64,000 nucleotides of DNA from Caryophanales bacterium UBA7278 (GCA_002472275.1 DKRQ01000022.1:1-64000); one strand, 5' to 3'. Counted from the first letter of the stretch, positions 33,442 through 42,977 are shown. Made by a program: numbers and translations. The notes: generated from the sequence alone by a model not told the origin.

Positions 33442-35605
33442 AGCAGGCACCTCCGACGGCCCATTCGCCGGTCTTGTTCTTGGAGTTGGCATCGCCATAG
33501 CCGAGGGCGCAGGTTTCGGAGACGAGCTTCTGAGAGCCGTCGTCCTTAAGGGCGCGGGCCTGGTCTTGCTGGGTCAGGTATTCGATGTAGGTGGCCCAGG
33601 ATTCGTCGAAGTTCTCGCGGCCTTTGATGGCGTTGGAGTTGCGCTTGGAACGGATCCAGGAGAGGACGAGGGACTTCACCTGCTTGGCCTGGGCGTTCTC
33701 GGCAAAGGTGACCGAGCCATCGCTCATGAGGGACTGGAAGATGAAGGTGTCCTTGTTGGAGTTGTAGGAAGAGATCTTGCCCTTGAGTTCGTCGGCAAAG
33801 CCTTTGTAGGTCTCTTTGTTGTGGGACTCATAGGGGTTGACGTAGGTGGTCTTTCCGCTCTTGCCTTCCTCGCCCTTTTCGTAAGTCGGGAATTCGACGT
33901 CGGTCGGGACGTGGATGGTGTAGTACTGGGAAAGGCTCGTGGTGTCGGTCTTGGTGTTGAGGTCGCTCGTCGGGTAGGCGGCGGGATCAACGCCTTCGAC
34001 ACGGCTATAGGAACCGTCGGCATTCACCGTGACGTATTCGTCGAGGGCGGAACGGTCGATGACGATGAAGTGGATGCCTTCGTAGTTACCGGAGGCACCG
34101 GCACGCACCGCGAGGACGATCTGGCCCTTCTCGGTGGTAAGGCAGTTCACGTTAGTGCCGTTGGCGTCTTTGACGGTGAGGAGCGAAGAGGTGTCCTTAG
34201 CAAAGCCATCGAGGGCGGCGTAGTCGTCGTCCTTGACGCCTTTGAGGAGCTTCAATTCGTTGGCCTTGCTGTAGTTGACACCGGAGAGTTCGGTGTTATC
34301 AGAAAGCTTGGTGACTTTGCCATCGAGGGCATCATCGGCCGGGATACGGGTCGGGACGATGACGGCGACACGGTGGTTGTTGAAGTATTTATTGAAAAGG
34401 ATATTGCGGGGGAGGTAGGTCTCGTTGTCGTCGTTGACCTTGAAGTCGAGGGACGGCTTCTTGGCATACTTCTCGCTGGCGAGGGCGACGGCGGCGCCGA
34501 AGGGAATCACGCCGATATTGCTATAGTCCTCGGATTTGAAGAAGTTGTTGACGTAGTGCTCACCCGGCTGGAGTCCAGCGGCGATCTCGTCCGCGGTCTG
34601 AGCGGTGGAGGGATCGGTGTAGGTGGCGTTGCTGCCATAACGGATGTTCTCGATGACTTTGTATTTGTCCTCGGATCCGTCGGGAACGGGGATTTCCTTC
34701 TGAGCATAGGAGTTGGTCGCCACGTTCTGGTTGATCTTGTTGTAGATGGCATCGTAGGCATAGACGCCGAAACGGAATTCCTGCACGAAGTCATCGGCCT
34801 GGTCGCGGTCCATGACGGAGAGGAGGCCCCACTTGGCAGCGGAAGTCGGATCTTCGGATTCGTCGTAGGCGATTTTGCCGAAGTTGTCGCGCTTGGCCTT
34901 CTTGCTGGCGTTGGCCATGAGCATGACGACGTTGCCGAGTTTGCCGGATTCGGTCTCGGTGATCTTGGCGCTCGTGTGGTCGCCGTTGGTGGCACCCGCG
35001 ACCTTAACGAGGATGTGGGAGACGGTGTAGGGCATCTGGTCCTTGAGGTAACCGTCGGAGCCACGGCCATATTCGGCGGAGTAGGGGAACATGTTCTCGC
35101 CGGCCGCGTTCTTGCCGTCCCTCATGTATTCAATCTGAAGTTCGGATTCGTAGTCGGTGGTGAACTTGTCCTTCTCCCTCTGATAGAGCTTGATCTGGAA
35201 GAGTTCGTCGACGTTTTCGGCGCCGGCGGAATCGAGCAACTTCTCGAATTCCTCTTGGTAGCTGGTCTTGTTGTTGGAAGCGTTGGTCTCGGCGGTCTTC
35301 TTGACGTCGAGGACATCGTTTTCCGCGTCTAGCTTAAGAGCTTTGAGGACGCTGGCCCTGGAGGGGCTTTCGTAGTATTTGCGGATGAGGACTTCCTGAA
35401 TGTGGTCGAAGTCCGTGCTGGCCACGCCCGAGGTCCTCTGATAGTCACCGAAAAGCTCTTCGGCGGTATACGAGACCTTGTTACCGGACGCATCCTTGTA
35501 TGTCAGCACAACTCCGTCGGAATAGGTGGCCTCGTTGCAGGCGGTCAGACCAACGACCGAGACGAGGGATAGCACCAGTCCGAGGGTGAGTTTTGCTTTC
35601 TTCAT
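33431..35605 (-). CDS. Large PrsA/parvulin-like lipoprotein
   Basis: A 724-residue lipoprotein (lipobox LTAC) with a stretch MPYTVSHILVKVAG (near 190-205) that matches the SHILV start of parvulin peptidyl-prolyl isomerases. GLLSVMDRDQADDFVQEFRFG further on corresponds to the end of that domain. The N-terminal part (about 25-180) resembles the SurA-type chaperone region, and the long C-terminal part is unassigned. It likely folds exported proteins at the outer face of the membrane. It is more than twice the length of Bacillus PrsA (about 290). ATG follows AAGGAGGA. Confidence 0.78.
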   Translation of the reverse strand: MKKAKLTLGLVLSLVSVVGLTACNEATYSDGVVLTYKDASGNKVSYTAEELFGDYQRTSGVASTDFDHIQEVLIRKYYESPSRASVLKALKLDAENDVLDVKKTAETNASNNKTSYQEEFEKLLDSAGAENVDELFQIKLYQREKDKFTTDYESELQIEYMRDGKNAAGENMFPYSAEYGRGSDGYLKDQMPYTVSHILVKVAGATNGDHTSAKITETESGKLGNVVMLMANASKKAKRDNFGKIAYDESEDPTSAAKWGLLSVMDRDQADDFVQEFRFGVYAYDAIYNKINQNVATNSYAQKEIPVPDGSEDKYKVIENIRYGSNATYTDPSTAQTADEIAAGLQPGEHYVNNFFKSEDYSNIGVIPFGAAVALASEKYAKKPSLDFKVNDDNETYLPRNILFNKYFNNHRVAVIVPTRIPADDALDGKVTKLSDNTELSGVNYSKANELKLLKGVKDDDYAALDGFAKDTSSLLTVKDANGTNVNCLTTEKGQIVLAVRAGASGNYEGIHFIVIDRSALDEYVTVNADGSYSRVEGVDPAAYPTSDLNTKTDTTSLSQYYTIHVPTDVEFPTYEKGEEGKSGKTTYVNPYESHNKETYKGFADELKGKISSYNSNKDTFIFQSLMSDGSVTFAENAQAKQVKSLVLSWIRSKRNSNAIKGRENFDESWATYIEYLTQQDQARALKDDGSQKLVSETCALGYGDANSKNKTGEWAVGGACYAK

Positions 35606-35645
35606 AGAAACTCGTTCCTCCTTCGTACTGAAACGTAGCGGGTTA

Positions 35646-35674
35646 ATCATATACTTTAACAATTCTTGTTACAA
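35646..35674 (-). promoter_or_regulatory. Promoter of the foldase lipoprotein operon
   Basis: On the minus strand TTGTAA (35669-35674), a 17-base spacer and TATGAT (35646-35651). Leader about 35 bases. Confidence 0.7.
35657..35671. promoter_or_regulatory. Inverted repeat TAACAA-TTC-TTGTTA between -35 and -10
   Basis: A perfect 6+3+6 palindrome located inside the spacer of the lipoprotein promoter, an ideal place for a repressor. No regulator can be named. Confidence 0.5.
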
Positions 35675-35771
35675 TAAGATTTTGAGGAAGCCGAAAAGGC
35701 GTCTTGTCGGCGCAAAAAGCCGATGAACAGCGATAAATTGACGAAAAGCGGCGCAAAAGCGTTCATATCGT

Positions 35772-35800
35772 TTGAGGCGCGGCCCTCACTTCGCTAGAAT
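35772..35800 (+). promoter_or_regulatory. Promoter of the suf operon
   Basis: TTGAGG (35772-35777), 17 bases, TAGAAT (35795-35800). Leader about 18 bases with AAGGAG before sufC. No IscR or Fur-like box is evident. Confidence 0.6.
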
Positions 35801-35824
35801 AGTTCCGCTTTAAGGAGCGCCACC

Positions 35825-36646
35825 ATGTCCGAACTCGTCATAAAAGATCTCCATGTTTCCGTGAAAGGGAAACCGATTCTAAAAGGCGTTAACCTCACCC
35901 TTCGCCAAGGCGAGACCCTTGCCTTGCTTGGTCCTAACGGCCATGGTAAGTCCACCCTTTTGTCCGCTATCATGGGGCATCCTTCCTTCACCGTCGATTC
36001 GGGTTCGATCACCCTGGATGGGAAAGACGTCCTCGCCATGACCGTCGACGAAAGATCCAAGGCCGGCGTGTTCCTGGCCATGCAATATCCGCCTGAGATT
36101 CCAGGCGTCAATTCCGCCGATTTCTACAAAGCCGCGATGAACGAGAGGCGCGAGAGGCCGATGAGCCTTTTCCAGTTCTTCTCCGGTCTTCAGGCCGCCT
36201 ACAAGGAAATCGGCATCCCCTTTGAGATGAGCAACCGCAACCTCAACGAAGGTTTCTCTGGCGGCGAGAGGAAGAGAAACGAAATCCTCCAGATGAAATT
36301 GCTCGATCCTAAGTTCGCTTTGCTCGACGAAATCGACTCCGGTTTGGACGTCGACGCCATGCAAATCGTGGCCAAGGCGATCGAGGAGGAAGAAGCCAAG
36401 GGAAAAGGCTTCCTCGTCGTGTCCCACTACGCCAGGCTTTATGAGATGATCCACCCCACCAGGGCGGCCGTCATGGTCAATGGAAGAATCGCCGTCGAAG
36501 GCGGTCCCGAGCTCATCAAACGCATTGATACCCAGGGCTATGAATGGATCAAGACCGAACTAGGAATCCCCGTGGAAAAAGAAGAAGGCCCGATGAATAA
36601 AGTTTCCATCGGCGTCTGTGCGACGAAAGAGGCGCTAGGCAAGTAA
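35825..36646 (+). CDS. sufC: Fe-S cluster assembly ATPase SufC
   Basis: The ABC-type ATPase of the SUF scaffold, which works with SufB and SufD. In 273 residues: Walker A GPNGHGKST, the family-specific VFLAMQYPPEIPGVN, signature NEGFSGGERKRNEI, Walker B FALLDEIDSGLDVDAM and switch His in VVSHYARL. The C-terminus is about 20 residues longer than usual. First gene of sufC-D-S-U-B. Confidence 0.97.
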   Translation: MSELVIKDLHVSVKGKPILKGVNLTLRQGETLALLGPNGHGKSTLLSAIMGHPSFTVDSGSITLDGKDVLAMTVDERSKAGVFLAMQYPPEIPGVNSADFYKAAMNERRERPMSLFQFFSGLQAAYKEIGIPFEMSNRNLNEGFSGGERKRNEILQMKLLDPKFALLDEIDSGLDVDAMQIVAKAIEEEEAKGKGFLVVSHYARLYEMIHPTRAAVMVNGRIAVEGGPELIKRIDTQGYEWIKTELGIPVEKEEGPMNKVSIGVCATKEALGK

Positions 36647-36651
36647 GAAAA

Positions 36652-37335
36652 ATGGAAGTCTGCCTGGTCGACGAACAAATCAAAGACCTTGAATTCGAGG
36701 TCAAAGAAGACGAGGAACTAAAGCTTTCGCTCGCCTGCTTTGAAACATTCAAAAACTGCGAAATCAACGTAAAAGTCCATAAAAATGGGAAAATCGACGC
36801 CGCTTTTGCCGATTTTTCGAAAGGGTCCGGAACCCTCAGGATGAACGTTTATCTACTCGAAGAAGGCGCGTCCGCTTCCTTCCACGGCGCTTGCCTTTGC
36901 GGCGGATCCGACAAGAAGAAAATCGACGCTTCCCTCATCCATGAAGCGCCCCATACGAAAGGACTAGTTTCCAATTACGGCATCGCTCAGGAAGAAGGCA
37001 AGCTCGCTTTCCTCGGGACCTCGCACCTAAAGCACGGAACCGTCTCTTCCTCCACCAGGCAAGAAGCCAAGATTATTGTCTTCGATCCTACCTCGGACGG
37101 ACGTTGCGATCCCATCCTCAAAATCGATGAGGCCGACATCACGGCGAGCCACGCCGCGACGGTTGGAAAACTCAATGACGACCACCTGTTCTATTTGCTT
37201 TCCCGTGGGCTAAGCGAAGACAAGGCCAAAAGGCTCATGATCATGGGCTACCTCAAACCGATCATCGCCTATTTCCCCGAATCCATGACCGAACGGCTAA
37301 CCGCCGCCATCGAAGGAGGTGTCGCCCATGATTGA
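36652..37335 (+). CDS. sufD: Short SufD-type scaffold protein
   Basis: A 227-residue SufB/SufD-family protein, about half the length of a normal SufD (about 430). It keeps the C-terminal beta-helix and helical part, with ILKIDEADITASHAATVGKLNDDHLFYLLSRGLSEDKAKRLMI as the recognisable block (near 163-205), including the conserved His. The N-terminal half of the family is missing. It lies between sufC and sufS, so it is read as a reduced SufD that pairs with SufB. There is no sign of a frameshift or of a lost 5' part: the gap to sufC is only five bases. Confidence 0.88.
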   Translation: MEVCLVDEQIKDLEFEVKEDEELKLSLACFETFKNCEINVKVHKNGKIDAAFADFSKGSGTLRMNVYLLEEGASASFHGACLCGGSDKKKIDASLIHEAPHTKGLVSNYGIAQEEGKLAFLGTSHLKHGTVSSSTRQEAKIIVFDPTSDGRCDPILKIDEADITASHAATVGKLNDDHLFYLLSRGLSEDKAKRLMIMGYLKPIIAYFPESMTERLTAAIEGGVAHD

Positions 37336-38560
37336 CGTCAAGAAAATACGTCAGGACTTCCCGATGTTCTATAACCACGTTCAGATGCAGGGGAAGCCTT
37401 TGGTTTGGCTCGATAACGCGTCCACGACCTTCAAGCCCGACTGCGTGATCGAGGCCGTGACCGAATATTACGCTACCGAAACGAGCAACTCCCATCGCGG
37501 CGACTATGACCTTTGCTACGCGATGGATAAGAAAATCGCCGAATGCCGTGAAAGGATCGCTTCCTTCATCGGCGCCGACTCCAAAGAAGTGGTCTTCACT
37601 TCCGGGACGACCGCGTCCATCAACCTCGTGGCCTTTGGCTACGGGCTTAAATATCTGACCGCGGATGACGAAATCCTGCTAACGCAAGCCGAGCACGCTT
37701 CCAACGTTCTCCCTTGGTTCAAGGTTTCCGAGATGACCGGTTGCAAAATCGGCTATATCCCTTTGGACAAAGATGGCCGTTTGACCGTCGAAAACCTGAG
37801 GAAGGTCATTTCCAGCAAAACCAAAATCGTCGCGGTGGCCCACGTTACCAACGTTCTAGGCTATATCGCCGACGCGAAAGGTCTAGCCAAGGTGGCCCAC
37901 GAATTCGGGGCCAAGATCGTTTTGGACGGCGCCCAATCCGTGCCCCATATCAAAACCAATGTCAAAGACTGGGACATCGATTTCCTAGCCTTCTCGGGTC
38001 ATAAACTCTGCGGTCCTACCGGAATTGGGGTGCTTTATGGCAAATTCGATTTGCTTGTGAAGACCGACCCCTTCATGACCGGAGGCGGCATGAACGCCAA
38101 GTTCGATATGTGCGGTGACGTCGGCTACCTCGCTCCCCCGATGAAATTCGAGGCGGGCACCCAAAACATCGCCGGCATCCTAGGTCTAAAGAAAGCGATC
38201 GATTATGTCGATTCCATCGGCATGGATAACATCGAAGCCCACGAAAGGGAACTCAAGGCCTATGCGGTCGAAAAGCTCTTACAAACGGGAAAGGTCACCG
38301 TCTATAACGCGAATTCGGAAGCGGGCATCGTCACCTTCAACATCAACGACGTGTTCGCCCAAGACGCGGCCACCTATTTGAACTCGAAGGGCATCGCCTG
38401 TCGTTCGGGCCAACACTGCGCGAAGATCCTTAACGATTTCTTGGGGACCGTCGCCACGGTGCGCGCCTCATTCTATTTCTACACCAGCAAAGAGGACGTT
38501 GACGCCCTCGTCGAAGCCGTCAAAACAGGAGGGAATTTCCTAGATGCCTACTTCAATTGA
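37328..38560 (+). CDS. sufS: Cysteine desulfurase SufS
   Basis: A PLP enzyme that takes sulfur from cysteine for cluster assembly. In 410 residues: VWLDNASTTFKP, the PLP lysine in FSGHKLCGPTGIGVLYG, and the catalytic Cys in the loop CRSGQHCAKIL. The ATG at 37328 is eight bases after GGAGG and overlaps the sufD stop. An upstream in-frame GTG at 37319 lies on the ribosome site and is rejected. Confidence 0.96.
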   Translation: MIDVKKIRQDFPMFYNHVQMQGKPLVWLDNASTTFKPDCVIEAVTEYYATETSNSHRGDYDLCYAMDKKIAECRERIASFIGADSKEVVFTSGTTASINLVAFGYGLKYLTADDEILLTQAEHASNVLPWFKVSEMTGCKIGYIPLDKDGRLTVENLRKVISSKTKIVAVAHVTNVLGYIADAKGLAKVAHEFGAKIVLDGAQSVPHIKTNVKDWDIDFLAFSGHKLCGPTGIGVLYGKFDLLVKTDPFMTGGGMNAKFDMCGDVGYLAPPMKFEAGTQNIAGILGLKKAIDYVDSIGMDNIEAHERELKAYAVEKLLQTGKVTVYNANSEAGIVTFNINDVFAQDAATYLNSKGIACRSGQHCAKILNDFLGTVATVRASFYFYTSKEDVDALVEAVKTGGNFLDAYFN

Positions 38561-38990
38561 ACTAACTCCTGAGATGATGAGGGCCATCATCATGGATCAC
38601 TATTCCTCGCCCCGTCATAAACTCACCCCCGAGGGTGACTATCTTTCGATTCACTCATCCTCCGTCAATTGCATTGACGATATAGACGTTTATCTTCGTT
38701 TTAACGACGAAGGGAAAGTCGAGGACGCGGCATGGAATGGCACGGCCTGCGCCATCTCCACGGCTAGTAGCGACATCCTTTGCGACCTGCTTCTAGGAAA
38801 GAGCAAGGAAGAGGCGGAGAACATCATCGCCCAATATAACCACATGATTCACGAAGAGCCTTATGACGCTTCCGTCTTGGAAGAGGCCTTGGCCTTCATG
38901 AACACCTCCAAACAGGCGGCTAGGATCCATTGCGCCACGATCGCATGGGACGCCGTCAGCGAGATTTTGAAAGGACATTCTCACGAATGA
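38544..38990 (+). CDS. sufU: Sulfur-transfer protein SufU
   Basis: A zinc-dependent sulfurtransferase that accepts sulfur from SufS in Gram-positive bacteria. In 148 residues, the three conserved cysteines appear in SVNCIDD, GTACAIS and RIHCATIAW, with the Asp ligand in the first motif. The first motif reads NCID rather than the common CGD, but the ligand spacing is kept. Overlaps sufS by 17 bases and sufB by 4. Confidence 0.94.
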   Translation: MPTSIELTPEMMRAIIMDHYSSPRHKLTPEGDYLSIHSSSVNCIDDIDVYLRFNDEGKVEDAAWNGTACAISTASSDILCDLLLGKSKEEAENIIAQYNHMIHEEPYDASVLEEALAFMNTSKQAARIHCATIAWDAVSEILKGHSHE

Positions 38991-40381
38991 GCGACAAGAC
39001 CTTCGAAGAAGAATACCGTTATGGCTTTAAGGACGAAGACGTCTCGATTTTGAGCACGGGCATCGGCCTAAGTGAAGAGGTCGTCCGCGAAATCTCCAAG
39101 GCCAAGGACGAGCCCGAGTGGATGCTCGAGTTCCGCTTGAAGGCCCTCAAGGCGTTCGATGCGATGCCGATGCCTAGGTTCGGCCCCTCTTTGGCGGACA
39201 TGGATTTCTCTTCCTATACCTATTTCACCCGCGTTTCGGATAAGGAATCGTCCTCTTGGGACGAGGTTCCCCAAACGGTTAAGGAAACGTTTGAAAAGCT
39301 CGGCATCCCCGAAGCGGAGCAAAAGTTCCTTTCCGGCGCCTCGACCCAATATGAGTCCGAGGTCGTCTATCACAACATGCTCGAGGAAGTAAAGGAGAAG
39401 GGGGTCATCTTCCTTTCCACCGACATGGGCCTCAAGCTCTTCCCTGACATCTTCCGTAAATACTTCGGCACGGTCATCCCGATCGCCGATTCCAAATTCA
39501 GCGCCCTCAACGGGGCTTGCTGGAGTGGCGGTAGTTTCATCTACGTCCCTAAAGGCGTGAAACTCGAGAAGCCCCTCCAGTCCTATTTCCGTATCAACAA
39601 TGAGAAGACGGGCCAATTCGAAAGGACCCTCATCATCGCAGATGAAGGAGCGGACATCCACTATGTGGAAGGCTGCACCGCGCCTACCTATTCGAAAGAT
39701 TCCCTCCACGTCGGCGTCGTCGAAATTGTCGTCTGCAAAGGGGCCCACGTCCGTTACACGACCATCCAAAACTGGTCCACGAACATCCTTAACCTCGTCA
39801 CCCAAAGGGCGAACGTCGAGGAAAACGGCTTCATGGAATGGGTCGATGGCAACATCGGCTCCATGACCACGATGAAATACCCCGCCTGCATCCTCAAAGG
39901 GGATAACGCCAGGGGCTCGACCATCACGATCGCGGTTGGCAACAAAGGCCAATACCAGGATTCCGGCGCCAGGATGATCCATATCGGAAAGAACACCTCT
40001 TCCCAAATCATCTCCAAATCCGTCGTCCACAATGGGGGCGTCGCCAACTTCAGGGGCACCGTCCGCATGGAAAAGGGCGCGACCGGCTCGAAGTCGCACG
40101 TCGAATGCGACACGCTGATCCTTGACGACCGTTCCAAATCCGACACGATCCCCACCAATGAAATCAAGAACGCGGAATCCTATATCGAACACGAAGCGAC
40201 CGTTTCCAAAATCAGCCAGGAACAGCTTTTCTATTTGATGAGCAGGGGCCTAAGCGAAAAAGAGGCGACCCAGATGATCGTCATGGGCTTCATCGAGCCC
40301 TTTGCAAAAGAACTGCCGATGGAATACGCGGTGGAACTCAACCAACTCATCAAAATGGATATGTCGGGGTCCGTCGGATAA
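38987..40381 (+). CDS. sufB: Fe-S cluster assembly scaffold SufB
   Basis: The core scaffold on which Fe-S clusters are built. The 464-residue length is normal. Landmarks: GACWSGGSFIYVPKGVKLEKPLQ, YVEGCTAPTYSKDSLHV, QNWSTNILNLVTQRA and the C-terminal SRGLSEKEATQMIVMGFIEPF. The start at 38987 overlaps the sufU stop (ATGA). The stop codon overlaps the mnmG start (TAATG), so translation may be coupled across the two functions. Confidence 0.96.
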   Translation: MSDKTFEEEYRYGFKDEDVSILSTGIGLSEEVVREISKAKDEPEWMLEFRLKALKAFDAMPMPRFGPSLADMDFSSYTYFTRVSDKESSSWDEVPQTVKETFEKLGIPEAEQKFLSGASTQYESEVVYHNMLEEVKEKGVIFLSTDMGLKLFPDIFRKYFGTVIPIADSKFSALNGACWSGGSFIYVPKGVKLEKPLQSYFRINNEKTGQFERTLIIADEGADIHYVEGCTAPTYSKDSLHVGVVEIVVCKGAHVRYTTIQNWSTNILNLVTQRANVEENGFMEWVDGNIGSMTTMKYPACILKGDNARGSTITIAVGNKGQYQDSGARMIHIGKNTSSQIISKSVVHNGGVANFRGTVRMEKGATGSKSHVECDTLILDDRSKSDTIPTNEIKNAESYIEHEATVSKISQEQLFYLMSRGLSEKEATQMIVMGFIEPFAKELPMEYAVELNQLIKMDMSGSVG

Positions 40382-42252
40382 TGAGGGATTTTGACGTAAT
40401 CGTAATCGGCGGAGGCCACGCGGGAGTCGAGGCCTCTTTTGCCACGGCCAGAATGGGTCATTCGACCCTTCTTTTGACGTTAAACAAAAAGATGATCGCC
40501 AACATGCCCTGCAACCCCCATATCGGAGGCTCCGCCAAAGGCGTCGTCGTGCGTGAAATCGATGCGCTAGGCGGGCTGATGGGCAAAGCAGCCGACCATC
40601 ATCCTTTGCAGATCAAGATGCTCAATACCGGCAAAGGGCCGGGCGTCCAATGTCTCCGCAGCCAGCAGGATAAGCATCTTTATCCCGCCTACGTTCAAGA
40701 GGTTTTGGAAAGCACCCCCAACCTCCTCGTCGAGGAAAAGGAAGCGGTGGATTTCCTCGTGGAAGGAAACGCCATTACGGGGGTCGTCACCTCCGATGGG
40801 GAGCAAATCCATTCCAAGGCCGTCATCCTCACCGCCGGCACCTACCTCAATAGCCGCGTTTACACCGGCCAAGAAGGCAAAGACCAAGGACCCGACGGGC
40901 AAAAGGCGTCCCTCCATCTTTCCGGGGCTTTAAAAAAACTAGGCCTAGAACTATGGAGGCTAAAAACGGGCACGCCTCCTAGAGTCAAGAAATCCACGAT
41001 CGATTTCTCAAGAGGACATATTGAAGAAGGGATGGATGGCGAACTCGCTTTCTCCTACGAAACGAAGGTTTTTACCCCGAAATCCTCGCAACTCCCATGT
41101 TTTTTGATTTACACAAGCGACGAGACTTTGCGCCTAATCAAAGACAATCTCGACTCTTCCGCCCTCTTTGACGGGACCATCAACAGCAACGGCCCCCGTT
41201 ATTGCCCCTCCATCGAAAGCAAGGTCGTACGATTCGCGGACAAGCCCCGTCATCAGATTTTCCTCGAGCCCGAATTCGAGGAAGGGGAGTCCTTCTATAT
41301 CCAGGGATTCTCCACGGCGATGCCTAGGGACATCCAGGAGAAGATGGTGCATTCCTTGCCGGGATTAGAGCACGCCGAGATCCTCAAATACGCCTACCAA
41401 ATCGAATACGACGCGGTGAAGACCACCGAGTTCGACAGCACCCTTAGATGCAAGAAATACGAGGGCCTATATTTCGCGGGCCAGGTATGTGGTACCTCTG
41501 GCTATGAAGAGGCCGCGGGGCTAGGCCTAATGGCGGGCATCAACGCCGTCTTAAGGATGGAAGGCAAGCCGCCCTTCATTCTCAAAAGGAACGAGGCCTA
41601 TATCGGGGTCATGATCGATGACCTCGTCACCAAGGGGATCGACGAACCTTATCGCCTTCTTTCCTCCAGGGCGGAATACCGCCTTTTGCTCCGTCACGAT
41701 AACGCGGACGAAAGGCTCACCGAATATGGCCATCGTTTCGGCCTGATTTCCGAAGAACGTTACGCTTCCTATTTGAAGAAAGAAGAAGACATAGCCAAAG
41801 CTATCGAGATCCTTAGGACCACGAACGTAACCGACCGCGCGGCGATGAATGCCTACTTCGTCGAGATGGGCTATCCCGAATCCGACCAAGGCTGGAAGGG
41901 GGCCGAGCTTTTGAAGCGTCCCCGCTTCCGTTACGTCGATATCGCGAGGATGATGCCTGAACTCTCTACCTTCTCCTTTTCCGAAAACGACATCCTCTCC
42001 TTGGAGACCAAGGTCAAATACGAGGGGTATCTAGTGAGGCAGGAAAAGGAAGCCAAGAGCCTGCTTGAAAGGGAAGGGATCGAGATTCCCGAGGATTTCG
42101 ATTACCTCCATACCGACGGGCTTAGGCTCGAGGCGAGGCAAAAACTCGACGCGGTGAAACCCAAGACCATCGCCCAGGCCTCCCGCATAAGCGGTGTCAA
42201 TCCGGCCGACGTTTCTATATTATTGTTGGTGCTCCGAAAGAAGGGACTATGA
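40381..42252 (+). CDS. mnmG: tRNA uridine 5-carboxymethylaminomethyl modification enzyme MnmG
   Basis: FAD-dependent enzyme that, with MnmE, modifies U34 of certain tRNAs. The 623 residues are family-typical. Seen: FAD fold VIGGGHAGVEASFATARMG, the NPHIGGSAKG block with its catalytic Cys, GTYLNSRVYTGQ, and the C-terminal helical MnmE-binding part. MnmE is not in the window. It is joined to sufB upstream and rsmG downstream by overlaps. Confidence 0.97.
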   Translation: MRDFDVIVIGGGHAGVEASFATARMGHSTLLLTLNKKMIANMPCNPHIGGSAKGVVVREIDALGGLMGKAADHHPLQIKMLNTGKGPGVQCLRSQQDKHLYPAYVQEVLESTPNLLVEEKEAVDFLVEGNAITGVVTSDGEQIHSKAVILTAGTYLNSRVYTGQEGKDQGPDGQKASLHLSGALKKLGLELWRLKTGTPPRVKKSTIDFSRGHIEEGMDGELAFSYETKVFTPKSSQLPCFLIYTSDETLRLIKDNLDSSALFDGTINSNGPRYCPSIESKVVRFADKPRHQIFLEPEFEEGESFYIQGFSTAMPRDIQEKMVHSLPGLEHAEILKYAYQIEYDAVKTTEFDSTLRCKKYEGLYFAGQVCGTSGYEEAAGLGLMAGINAVLRMEGKPPFILKRNEAYIGVMIDDLVTKGIDEPYRLLSSRAEYRLLLRHDNADERLTEYGHRFGLISEERYASYLKKEEDIAKAIEILRTTNVTDRAAMNAYFVEMGYPESDQGWKGAELLKRPRFRYVDIARMMPELSTFSFSENDILSLETKVKYEGYLVRQEKEAKSLLEREGIEIPEDFDYLHTDGLRLEARQKLDAVKPKTIAQASRISGVNPADVSILLLVLRKKGL

Positions 42253-42947
42253 CCGAGGCGGAATTCAAAGAACAAGCAAAGCTTTGCGGAATCGAGCTTA
42301 GCGACAAGCAGCTCGCGTCTTTCGCCGTCTACGCCTCTTTGCTCGCGGAATGGAACGAGAAGATGAACCTCACCGCGATCACCGAGGCCCCGGAAGTCTA
42401 CGAAAAGCATTTTTTGGATTGTCTCGTTCCCGCGAAGAAATTCTCCTTCGAGGGGAAGAGCCTTTTGGATTTAGGCTCTGGCGCGGGATTCCCCGGCATG
42501 GCCATCGCGATTGCCTTCCCTAACTGCAAAGTCAGTTTGCTCGATTCCACCGAGAAGAAATTCTCTTTCCTTAAGGAAGTGAAGGAAAAACTGGGCCTAG
42601 AAAACGTTTCCTTTTGCTTAGGCAGGGCGGAGGAATTCACTCAGGGCCGCGGCAAATACGACGTCGTGACCGCGCGTGGCTTCGCCGCGTTACGGGTCTT
42701 CGTCGAGGTGGGCGCCCCCCTCGCGAAAGTCGGCGGCACCTTGATTGCCTTAAAAGGCGGAAAAGCCGACGAAGAACTCGCCGAGGCCAAAGGCATCATC
42801 TCCAAGACGAGCCTCACCCTTTCCGATAGACTCAGTCTGACTCTCCCTTGCGGAGAGAAAAGGGAGGTCCTCTATTTCAAGAAGAAAGAGAAGACCCCGG
42901 GCCGTTTCCCCCGTAGCTGGGGCGAAATCAAAAACCACAAAATTTAA
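42249..42947 (+). CDS. rsmG: 16S rRNA (guanine527-N7)-methyltransferase RsmG
   Basis: SAM-dependent methyltransferase acting on G527 of 16S rRNA. 232 residues with EWNEKMNLTAI, the SAM loop LLDLGSGAGFPGMAIAIAFP, and VTARGFAALRVF. Start ATGA overlaps the mnmG stop. AAGGGA is the ribosome site. The mnmG-rsmG-parA-parB order is that found near the replication origin in many Bacillota. Confidence 0.96.
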   Translation: MTEAEFKEQAKLCGIELSDKQLASFAVYASLLAEWNEKMNLTAITEAPEVYEKHFLDCLVPAKKFSFEGKSLLDLGSGAGFPGMAIAIAFPNCKVSLLDSTEKKFSFLKEVKEKLGLENVSFCLGRAEEFTQGRGKYDVVTARGFAALRVFVEVGAPLAKVGGTLIALKGGKADEELAEAKGIISKTSLTLSDRLSLTLPCGEKREVLYFKKKEKTPGRFPRSWGEIKNHKI

Positions 42948-42973
42948 TGTGAAACTTTTTTATTTGTTCCACG
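42948..42973. promoter_or_regulatory. Degenerate parS-like half sites upstream of parA
   Basis: TGTGAAAC (42948-42955) and TGTTCCACG (42965-42973) resemble the two arms of the Bacillus parS site but face each other across 9 bases instead of abutting. It could be a diverged ParB site or chance. Confidence 0.3.
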
Positions 42974-42977
42974 AGGA

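Noticed and set aside
33344..35332. 662-codon open frame on the plus strand
   Set aside because: It is the antisense of two lipoprotein genes that have signal peptides, ribosome sites, a promoter and a terminator. Its Gly/Val/Asp-rich composition is a by-product of the codon use on the other strand.
39068..40192. 374-codon open frame on the minus strand
   Set aside because: Antisense to sufB, which is conserved along its length.
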